Assembly: GCA_030594795.1 (NCBI GenBank)
Contig: JAUVEK010000078.1
Span: forward strand, 1-6,344
Direction of reading: 5' to 3'
DNA length: 6,344 bases
From: Candidatus Nanohalarchaeota archaeon
Lineage (GTDB): Archaea > EX4484-52 > B79-G9
In this document: in pieces, positions 1 to 5,120 of the stretch
Layout: every line of letters begins with the position of its first letter
Position numbering within the stretch: position 1 is the first letter of the stretch
Made by a program: the position numbers and the translations under genes
The notes under the pieces: model-generated
What the model was told of the DNA's origin: nothing
Databases searched by the model: none
What the model saw: only the letters and a program-made list of their open reading frames with translations

Positions 1-492
1 AACAGTCTGGCACCTCGGGCACCAGTTGATCGGCGCTTCCTTCTTGTAAACAAGCCCCTTCTCATAAAGCTTCAGAAATATCCACTGGTTCCACCTGTAA
101 TACTCAGGCCTGTACGTATCCACTTCCCTCGACCAGTCATATGAGAACCCCATCCTGTCCTGCTGCTCCCTCATCATCCCGATGCACTTCTCAGTCCACA
201 GCTTCGGATGGCTCTTATTCTTTATCGCAGCATTCTCTGCCGGGAGCCCAAGCGAGTCATAGCCCATAGGATAAAGGACATTGTACCCCTGCATCCTCTT
301 GTACCTCGCAAGGCAGTCCCCGATAGAATAATTCCTGACATGTCCCATATGAAGCTTGCCGGAGGGATAAGGAAACATCTCAAGGCAGTAGTATTTCTTC
401 TTTTTCAACTCTTCCTTCACCCTGAACACGCCGTCCTTCTGCCAGCGCTCCTGCCATTTCTTTTCTACATCTTTGAATTTCACGAATCTCAT
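1..492 (-). CDS. leuS: Leucyl-tRNA synthetase, N-terminal part (truncated by window edge)
   Basis: This class I aminoacyl-tRNA synthetase charges tRNA-Leu with leucine in the cytoplasm, using ATP. Only the first 164 codons are inside the window; the family is usually 800-900 residues. The start is the ATG at 492, immediately preceded by an in-frame GAG and a TAA stop, so no upstream extension is possible. Visible landmarks are the FPYPSGKLHMGH block with the HIGH-type ATP motif HMGH at residues 48-51, then RNYSIGD and the GLPAENAA block at about 82-89. A CPRC zinc-knuckle pair (Cys158/Cys161) follows WCPRC at the edge. The KMSKS, editing and anticodon domains lie outside. The EMFPYPSG...HMGHVRNY signature is the bacterial LeuRS type, not the usual archaeal/eukaryotic type. 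A usually conserved GWDAFGLPAEN block reads GYDSLGLPAEN here. Family assignment is very secure. Confidence 0.96.
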   Translation of the reverse strand, partial: MRFVKFKDVEKKWQERWQKDGVFRVKEELKKKKYYCLEMFPYPSGKLHMGHVRNYSIGDCLARYKRMQGYNVLYPMGYDSLGLPAENAAIKNKSHPKLWTEKCIGMMREQQDRMGFSYDWSREVDTYRPEYYRWNQWIFLKLYEKGLVYKKEAPINWCPRCQTV

Positions 493-530
493 CTCTTAAA
501 CATTATCCCCATTGGATTTTTATATTATTT
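493..530 (-). promoter_or_regulatory. leuS archaeal-type promoter (TATA box), near-leaderless
   Basis: On the minus strand the sequence TATAAAAA occupies 524-517. An archaeal TATA box starting about 30 bases upstream of initiation would place the transcript start near 494, two bases before the leuS ATG at 492. There is no Shine-Dalgarno-like sequence between them. This is a prediction from spacing and composition only. Confidence 0.55.
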
Positions 531-595
531 CTCAAACTTTAATAATTATGTCCAAAGCAAAGGACTGGAACGCATAAACCGGGAATAACCAACCC

Positions 596-1108
596 CTAAA
601 TATAGTCAATAATCCTATGCTTTATCTGCTCGTGTATGAGCCATGCAAGAAGTATCACAGTATCCAGTCCAAGCATCAGGGTTGTACCGAACTGATCTGC
701 TTTTATGATATTCAGTCCCATCTTTACAGTGCTGAACGGATAGAACGGCATAATGTAATCTATCAAAAGAAAGTCAAGCATAAGATGTATCACATACCCC
801 GCTGTTATCATAATACTTGCCTTATATGCCTCTTTTTTCCTCAGATAATATAACACTGCAGTCATCACCAGAAGTATCAGCGGGATAAATATCGAGTGCG
901 TTATCGTGCGATGAAATATCATGGGTGACGAGCCTGTGAACAGGCTCACTACAAGACCTACAGCCACATCCAGGTCAGGAAGTATGCCGCCGATTCCGCA
1001 AAGAAGTATATGCTTATTCGTGAAATACTTCTTATCCTTCATCCTGTAATCCCGGATGATATCAGCCAGAATAATTGGTATCAATATATGGGTTGCTGCA
1101 TTAGGCAT
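596..1108 (-). CDS. YdjM/DUF457-family membrane-bound metal-dependent hydrolase-like protein
   Basis: A 170-residue integral membrane protein that matches the YdjM/DUF457 family (LexA-binding, inner-membrane-associated putative hydrolase). The family has an uncertain biochemical role, and some members relate to phospholipase C/zinc-hydrolase folds. Family signatures are MPNAATHI at the N-terminus (His7), GGILPDLD (Asp45, Asp47), HRTITHS (His66, His71) and HLMLDFLL (His108, Asp112). Together these could form a metal site at the membrane face. Hydrophobic stretches lie at roughly 34-60, 73-88, 98-120 and 143-158, consistent with about four membrane segments. The ATG at 1108 fits the family start MPN.xTHI. 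The length is typical for the short form. It lies 72 bp downstream of the transglutaminase-like gene on the same strand but has its own TATA-like box, so it may be transcribed alone. The substrate is unknown. Confidence 0.85.
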   Translation of the reverse strand: MPNAATHILIPIILADIIRDYRMKDKKYFTNKHILLCGIGGILPDLDVAVGLVVSLFTGSSPMIFHRTITHSIFIPLILLVMTAVLYYLRKKEAYKASIMITAGYVIHLMLDFLLIDYIMPFYPFSTVKMGLNIIKADQFGTTLMLGLDTVILLAWLIHEQIKHRIIDYI

Positions 1109-1130
1109 ATACTATCTGTGAATACTGGAG

Positions 1131-1142
1131 TTAATATGTATT
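1131..1142 (-). promoter_or_regulatory. TATA-like box for the DUF457 gene
   Basis: The minus-strand sequence TACATATTAA spans 1140-1131. Archaeal TATA-to-start spacing puts initiation at about 1108-1111, on top of the ATG at 1108, so the transcript would be leaderless. No Shine-Dalgarno sequence is visible. A second A/T stretch (minus-strand ATTATATG near 1150-1160) is too far upstream for the same start. Confidence 0.45.
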
Positions 1143-1180
1143 TCTGATTTTCATATAATGGTCATTCGCAGCCATTCACA

Positions 1181-3628
1181 TCAGCATCCCATTGAATTGC
1201 CTGCTTCCTGTGGATTTCTCCTGAAGGGGCATGATACCTGGCCCGAACTGACAGTGCAGCCTTCCTGGTTGGCATGCGGATGATTTATAACACAGCCAGA
1301 GCATCCCTGACATTCACAGAGCACATTACTGCCAGAGACCTCACAGTTAGTATCCGTAGCTATTACCGATGTCCCGTCGCATACTATCCCCTGGAAAGCA
1401 TACCTGCCGTCATCATTCCAGAGGTCTTTCATAGCAGTGCAGTATGACTGTCCAGTTGCTGTTTTGAGTGGAAACACTCCATGGCCTGTTGCATCAACTA
1501 CAATCCATTCACCATCACCGGCAGCATTGCATTCATCAATAATGAACTTCCCCTCCTGAAACAACTTGTAAGTGCCATACTTTCCCAAATACTCAATAGA
1601 ACTATCGCAATGCAAAAGGTTCCATGCGTGACCGGCGCCGCCACCGGCATTAAATAATGCAGACCATGCATTATACGCAGGAACCCCGAGAGTTCTCAGT
1701 ACACTGGTCACAGCAGCCGAGTGGTCTCCGCAAAAGCCCACTTTGCAGCATTTATCATAATCTCTTATCGTGGGAACTCCGCCCCTGGGCGCGCAGGTAC
1801 CGTAGCACTCCTCATCCGGACAGCAGTCATTGAAATCCGTGAAGTAGTCTTCATTATGCGCTATCGTCTCAGACGCAGGTTGTACAAGCGCTGCTGAATA
1901 CCTGGTGGCATCAAATCCCCATCCATCCGGCGTCTCCGCGTCCCAGTTTCTGATCACCTGACCGATATCCCAACCGCGCCTGTCAAGGAACTTCACAACT
2001 TCGTCATCGCAAACCTCAAGAGCATCTGCATACCACACCTCGCCGCCATCATCAACAACAGACTTGGTCCACTGGCCGATATCAACCTTTTTCCCGCAGT
2101 CCCAATTCGTGCAGTCAGGATCCCATTGCTTAAAATCACTTGTCGGGCAATCATCATCGCAAACACTATCTTGAACACTCAAACAGAAACCATCACCACC
2201 TTCACTTGGATCAGGCCTGACACCCATACAATCGGGATCCCCGTTATAAGCATGCAGACACCAATATCCACAGCCATTTCCGGAACCGGTGCAGTCAGGA
2301 TCCCAATCAGGTCTGTCCGGATGTGCACAACTTTTGTAGCCATAACAGATTCCATCCGCCCTATTGGCGCAATCGTCAGGACAAGTGTGCTCATTCTCCC
2401 AGTTCTTCGGATGCGTCCCTTCCATTCCTTTGGACCACTTCGCTATATTTTCTGGCAGGTTCTCAGATGCAGAAGAAAACGGTCCAATCTCGCACCATCC
2501 GTTGCCGCAGCATGCAGGCGTACCATCTAACTTATTTTCAGCGCAGATGTGGGCTCCAGGGCAGCATGCCAGGTCAAGCCCCATCTCCTCACCGCAACAC
2601 GGGACATCAAGAGAGCATGCAGCACCTAAATTGCCGCACTTGCCGCAGTCAGGGTCATAGAGCCCCCCACAGTCAGGGTCGCAGATGCCGTTCTCAACCC
2701 GGTCGAGCCAGTCGCCTGTAGTGGAATTGACCGGTCCTGCACAATCAAGGTCGCATACACCATCTTCATGAAGCCTCTTGACGAGAGTACCGCTGTAGCC
2801 ACAGTCAAGGTCGCAAAACCCATCCTCGGACACCATAATCCCGCTCACATTCGTCATATCGTATTTGCTGCAGTCAGGGTCGCAAATTCCCCAGCTCGAT
2901 GTGCCGTTGTTCAGGCAGTCAATGTCGCACATCGCATCCTCAACCATATGCGAATCTGCATCACATATCCTGTCCTTGTCTTTTGACCTTTTGTATCCAT
3001 TGCCGTCCTCCTCAAAATCCTTGATACAATCAACTGCTTCATTTACCTTGTCTTTGTCACTGGTAAAGCAGTCAGGATCACATATATTGTCACCTGCAGC
3101 AGAACATCGGCTGTCGCACACGCGGTCCTCCACATCATCCATATTACAATCAGGATCGCAGTCAGCGCTGACAACACATGCAGGGTCGCAGCGATTATCA
3201 TTGGTGTTGCATATGCACTTGTCCTTGCTGAGAGAGATGCGCATGTCATCCTGGTTTTTTACAAAGCACATATATCGCGGCGTACTCAGCATGTACGGCT
3301 TTGTATGCGTCAATGCCTGAAAAGGAGCACCGTAGGTCTTGTCGCCCGCAGTAACCTTCAGGAGCTTGTAATCAACCCCAACATCAACTTTCATACCTTT
3401 CGGTACCCTGTAAACTATCGCCACGCTTCCTGCCTCTGCTGCTACCCTGTCAATAGTACATGCGATGTCTTTTGCAACAAGAAGCATCGCTGACTCCTCC
3501 GCAGGCTCAGACTGGCCTTTCATAATCATGGAGCCCATTGTTGCCAGCAATACAAATGACACAACTATTCCAAAAGCTAACAGCATTGTTTCTGAAATGA
3601 CAACTGCACCTTTATATCTCATAGCCAC
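1181..3628 (-). CDS. Large cysteine-rich surface protein with DGxCDxDC repeats and C-terminal transglutaminase-like domain
   Basis: Exported mosaic of 815 codons; numbering is from the GTG at 3628. An ATG two codons in (3622) is an equally or more likely start, because the TATA box predicts initiation near 3628. Order of parts: a short basic N-terminus (RYKG) and hydrophobic helix about 14-36, pilin-like or a simple anchor; a linker to about 135; DGxCDxDC repeats 147-328; a CC-rich knot-like module 331-379; a second Cys/DPDC block 416-511; then a transglutaminase-superfamily core. The core shows GFCGDHS (Cys633), an LRTLGVPAYNAWS helix/strand block, GHAWN (His667) and VVDATG (Asp712), matching the family Cys-His-Asp triad. 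A further Cys-rich tail with CECQGCSGC ends at Cys815. There are about 68 cysteines by hand count, suggesting extracellular disulfides. Family members include proteases, crosslinkers and amidases; the activity here is unknown. The reading frame is intact, with a TGA stop at 1181-1183. Confidence 0.88.
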   Translation of the reverse strand: MAMRYKGAVVISETMLLAFGIVVSFVLLATMGSMIMKGQSEPAEESAMLLVAKDIACTIDRVAAEAGSVAIVYRVPKGMKVDVGVDYKLLKVTAGDKTYGAPFQALTHTKPYMLSTPRYMCFVKNQDDMRISLSKDKCICNTNDNRCDPACVVSADCDPDCNMDDVEDRVCDSRCSAAGDNICDPDCFTSDKDKVNEAVDCIKDFEEDGNGYKRSKDKDRICDADSHMVEDAMCDIDCLNNGTSSWGICDPDCSKYDMTNVSGIMVSEDGFCDLDCGYSGTLVKRLHEDGVCDLDCAGPVNSTTGDWLDRVENGICDPDCGGLYDPDCGKCGNLGAACSLDVPCCGEEMGLDLACCPGAHICAENKLDGTPACCGNGWCEIGPFSSASENLPENIAKWSKGMEGTHPKNWENEHTCPDDCANRADGICYGYKSCAHPDRPDWDPDCTGSGNGCGYWCLHAYNGDPDCMGVRPDPSEGGDGFCLSVQDSVCDDDCPTSDFKQWDPDCTNWDCGKKVDIGQWTKSVVDDGGEVWYADALEVCDDEVVKFLDRRGWDIGQVIRNWDAETPDGWGFDATRYSAALVQPASETIAHNEDYFTDFNDCCPDEECYGTCAPRGGVPTIRDYDKCCKVGFCGDHSAAVTSVLRTLGVPAYNAWSALFNAGGGAGHAWNLLHCDSSIEYLGKYGTYKLFQEGKFIIDECNAAGDGEWIVVDATGHGVFPLKTATGQSYCTAMKDLWNDDGRYAFQGIVCDGTSVIATDTNCEVSGSNVLCECQGCSGCVINHPHANQEGCTVSSGQVSCPFRRNPQEAGNSMGC
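2096..2383 (-). repeat. Coding repeat block 2: CPDDC/DPDC motifs (residues 416-511)
   Basis: This block contains CPDDC (416-420), WDPDC (442-446), GDPDC (463-467), CDDDC (490-494) and WDPDC (502-506), with extra cysteines at 428, 434, 453, 457, 482 and 511. It is looser than block 1 and lies between the CC-rich module and the transglutaminase part. The 17-base string GTGCAGTCAGGATCCCA is identical at 2109-2125 and 2289-2305, exactly 180 bases (60 codons) apart. This supports an internal duplication. Confidence 0.7.
2492..2638 (-). other. CC-rich knottin/granulin-like module inside the large surface protein
   Basis: Residues 331-379 have the spacing C-x6-C-x5-CC-x9-CC-x5-C-x10-CC-x4-C. The first half resembles the granulin and inhibitor-cystine-knot pattern (C-x5/6-C-x5-CC-x8-CC). 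It sits between the two repeat blocks. The pattern is seen directly; assignment to a fold is inference, since Cys spacing can converge. Confidence 0.5.
2645..3190 (-). repeat. Coding repeat block 1: DGxCDxDC motifs (residues 147-328)
   Basis: Nine CDxxC motifs begin at residues 147, 157, 171, 183, 234, 249, 272, 292 and 316. A tenth, degenerate copy at 222 reads CDADS and lacks the second Cys. A terminal DPDC lies at 325-328. The usual preceding residues are (E/N)(D/N)G or similar, giving a DGxCDxDC consensus with linkers of about 5-45 residues. At DNA level the copies share a recurring CAGTCARGRTCGCA-like string read on the plus strand, so the copies probably arose by internal duplication. 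Three N-x-S/T sequons (Asn241, Asn260, Asn301) fall in this block. Confidence 0.85.
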
Positions 3629-3646
3629 ATCTCTCTGGATATTTTA

Positions 3647-3669
3647 CCATTAAAATATTAGCCTGGCTA
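3647..3669 (-). promoter_or_regulatory. Promoter of the transglutaminase-like gene with adjacent palindrome
   Basis: The minus-strand TATA-like ATATTTTA at 3658-3651 predicts initiation at about 3628, on the GTG or six bases ahead of the ATG at 3622. Touching its upstream edge is the perfect 11-bp inverted repeat TAGCCTGGCTA (3659-3669), where a TFB contact or regulator site would lie. No strong Shine-Dalgarno sequence precedes either start codon. Confidence 0.45.
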
Positions 3670-3684
3670 GTATATAACATTTGT

Positions 3685-3730
3685 AAAAAATATCTGCCTC
3701 AGTCCCACCCAGGCATCATATCCTTGGGAC
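3685..3730 (-). terminator. Probable ilvC transcription terminator
   Basis: Starting 15 bases after the ilvC stop, the minus strand has GTCCCA (3730-3725) pairing with TGGGAC (3707-3702). An alternative inner pairing is CCCAAGG with CCTGGG. The hairpin is followed by a T-run (ATATTTTTTAC, about 3692-3682). Archaeal termination relies mainly on the T-run, so the T-tract is the stronger part of the evidence. Confidence 0.45.
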
Positions 3731-3744
3731 AAGTATGCCGCTCC

Positions 3745-4737
3745 TCAACTCTTTTCGAACATTGAACGAACTCTTTTGCCGGTTGTCTCCAGCTCGTGCG
3801 CTTTTTCCTTCTCGCGCATTTCATCCAGATTTCTGCAGCCATCTCTGAATTCATTGAGCCATTCTTTCGCGAAAGCGCCTGATTCTATTTTGTCAAGGGC
3901 CTGCTCCATCGCTTTTCTCGATTCTGCACCTATTATCTTCGGCCCCACAGTCCTCCCGCCGTATTCTGCTGTGTTTGACACCACACCCCACATATGCAGA
4001 AGTCCTCCCTCATACAAAAGATCAACTATCAGTTTCACCTCATGGAAGCACTCAAAATAGGCGATGTGCGGAGGATATCCTCTCTTCACAAGAGTCTCGA
4101 AACCAGCTTTCACAAGCTCCGTCACGCCGCCGCAAAGAACTGCCTGCTCCCCGAAAAGATCAGAACACGCCTCCTGCCTGAATGTGCATTCAAATACACC
4201 TGCCCTTGTAAAACCCATTGCTTTTGCCATTTCAAGCGCGATTTGCCCCGCACATCCTGTAGCATCCTTCTCCACTGCTACAAGACCAACCACACCAGAC
4301 CCCCCAACATACTTCCTCCGCACCTCATTGCCCGGACCTTTTGGAGCGACCATTATTACATTAACTCCATCAGGCGCCATTATCCGGTTAAAGACAACAT
4401 TGAAGCCGTGCGAAAAGCTTAAAGTCTTCCCCTCCGCAAGCTGCCCCTTTATGCATGCATCATAGACCTCCTTCTGGACCTCGTCAGGTACAAGGAGATG
4501 TATTATATCTGCCTGGCGAGCAGCTTCATCAATCACCATCACATCCATGCCGTCATCCACAGCCTTTTGCCACGATGCACCATCTTTTCTCAAGCCGACT
4601 ATCACATCAAGCCCTGAATCCTTCATGCACTGCGCCTGCGCCATTCCCTGGCTGCCATAGCCAATCACTGCTATTTTTTTGTCTTTGAGAATGTCTGTTT
4701 GGACATCATTATCGTGATATATTTTTGTCTCCTCCAT
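3745..4737 (-). CDS. ilvC: Ketol-acid reductoisomerase (class I)
   Basis: Cytoplasmic Mg2+- and NAD(P)H-dependent enzyme that converts 2-acetolactate (or acetohydroxybutyrate) to the dihydroxy acid, the second common step of valine, isoleucine and leucine synthesis. At 330 residues it has the usual short class I length. The Rossmann motif GYGSQG is at 26-31. The cofactor loop GLRKDGASW (48-56) has Arg50, Lys51 and Ser55, which favours NADPH by family precedent. SFSHGFN carries His110 and APKGPG carries Lys133. The C-terminal knotted domain has the metal/substrate ligands Asp193 and Glu197 (DLFGEQ), Glu229 and Glu233 (FECFHE) and Ser254 (VVSNTAEYG). All key residues are present. The ATG at 4737 has a good Shine-Dalgarno GAGGTG six bases upstream. 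No ilvB, ilvN, ilvD or leuA is adjacent, so it stands alone here. Confidence 0.97.
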   Translation of the reverse strand: MEETKIYHDNDVQTDILKDKKIAVIGYGSQGMAQAQCMKDSGLDVIVGLRKDGASWQKAVDDGMDVMVIDEAARQADIIHLLVPDEVQKEVYDACIKGQLAEGKTLSFSHGFNVVFNRIMAPDGVNVIMVAPKGPGNEVRRKYVGGSGVVGLVAVEKDATGCAGQIALEMAKAMGFTRAGVFECTFRQEACSDLFGEQAVLCGGVTELVKAGFETLVKRGYPPHIAYFECFHEVKLIVDLLYEGGLLHMWGVVSNTAEYGGRTVGPKIIGAESRKAMEQALDKIESGAFAKEWLNEFRDGCRNLDEMREKEKAHELETTGKRVRSMFEKS

Positions 4738-4743
4738 ATTTCA

Positions 4744-4749
4744 CACCTC
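4744..4749 (-). promoter_or_regulatory. Shine-Dalgarno site of ilvC
   Basis: Minus-strand GAGGTG at 4749-4744 is complementary to the 16S rRNA 3' end and sits six bases before the ATG at 4737. It fixes the start codon and shows that this transcript has a leader, unlike most genes in the window. Confidence 0.75.
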
Positions 4750-4752
4750 TTG

Positions 4753-4790
4753 TACTGTATTGCATTGCCTTCTTTATTGTATAGCATTAC
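4753..4790 (-). promoter_or_regulatory. ilvC promoter overlapped by a 22-bp-phased direct repeat
   Basis: Minus-strand TATACAAT (4783-4776) is a plausible TATA box giving a start near 4753 and a 16-base leader. Read on the plus strand, TGTATTGCATTGC (4756-4768) and TGTATAGCATTAC (4778-4790) match at 11 of 13 positions. They are offset by 22 bp, about two helical turns. One copy covers the TATA box and the other lies between it and the predicted start, the layout expected of a repressor site. No regulator is identified. Confidence 0.4.
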
Positions 4791-5043
4791 ATCATTAAGT
4801 ATCTTCCCCTGCGCCTGATGTTTCCCATACATTCCAAAAGGTCAATCACTTTTATCACCTGCGACGACTCAATTGTGTTAATTATTAACGTATGTGCCCG
4901 TGCCTATGGAACAACAAATATCCTTGAGAGCATCACACTTTCAAAGTGATTGTTTTTAGCATGTTGAAACATTGTGATATCTATGCTTTTTTTCACATGT
5001 TAATCATTACAATATGATTCCTGCGTTCTTGGTTAATGCTTAA
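4791..5043. other. Divergent intergenic region with GTTAAT palindromes and a hairpin
   Basis: No convincing gene is seen between the ilvC and minD promoters. It is A/T-rich and holds GTTAATTATTAAC (4877-4889, perfect 13-bp palindrome), GTTAATCATTAC (4999-5010) and GTTAATGCTTAAAC (5032-5045), three variants of one inverted repeat. It also has a CACTTT-C-AAAGTG inverted repeat (4936-4948) followed by a T-run (4952-4957). A 17-codon ATG ORF at 4906-4959 has no coding support beyond its start and stop. Confidence 0.5.
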
Positions 5044-5045
5044 AC

Positions 5046-5099
5046 ATATAAATGATTGTGCCATAATATTCAGTATCAAATTTTATTTTGATATATCAA
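5046..5099 (+). promoter_or_regulatory. minD promoter and candidate operator
   Basis: TATAAAT at 5047-5053 would place initiation near 5076; an alternative box, ATAATATT (5063-5070), would place it near 5093. Just downstream is a cluster of TTGATA half-sites: TATCAAA (5074-5080) inverted against TTTGATA (5087-5093), which overlaps the perfect 12-bp palindrome TTGATATATCAA (5088-5099). Its position at or just after the start suggests a repressor site. The binding protein is unknown. Confidence 0.4.
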
Positions 5100-5111
5100 T
5101 ATAGTTAGGAC

Positions 5112-5117
5112 GGTGAT
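5112..5117 (+). promoter_or_regulatory. Shine-Dalgarno site deciding the TTG start of minD
   Basis: GGTGAT at 5112-5117 is complementary to the ATCACC of the 16S rRNA 3' end. It is placed so that translation starts at the TTG at 5121. The protein family begins just before the Walker A strand, which agrees with this non-ATG start. Confidence 0.65.
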
Positions 5118-5120
5118 AGT

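Noticed and set aside
550..565. GTCC/GGAC inverted repeat downstream of the DUF457 gene as a terminator
   Set aside because: Only four base pairs with an eight-base loop and no clean T-run; too weak to call.
208..588. Plus-strand 126-codon open frame across the leuS start
   Set aside because: It lies antisense to a clear LeuRS reading frame and its own promoter, and the protein has no recognisable domain.
617..853. Plus-strand open frame opposite the DUF457 gene
   Set aside because: Antisense to a family-matched membrane protein; composition and lack of start signals fit a shadow frame.
1157..1176. AATGG/CCATT hairpin after the transglutaminase-like gene as a terminator
   Set aside because: Five base pairs with a ten-base loop and no T-run on the transcribed strand; not distinguishable from chance.
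2645..3190. Regularly recurring CAGTCARGGTCGCA strings as a possible CRISPR array
   Set aside because: The strings are short, imperfect, irregularly spaced and in frame with the encoded CDxDC motif; they are coding repeats.
2126..3320. Several open frames on both strands inside the Cys-rich gene
   Set aside because: They are produced by the biased, repeated Cys/Asp codons of the real gene; none has its own start signals or domain content.
3776..4688. Plus-strand open frames opposite ilvC
   Set aside because: All overlap the well-matched IlvC frame on the other strand and show no domain.
4785..4830. C/D-box-like TGATG strings suggesting a guide RNA
   Set aside because: No properly spaced D box or C'/D' pair was found.
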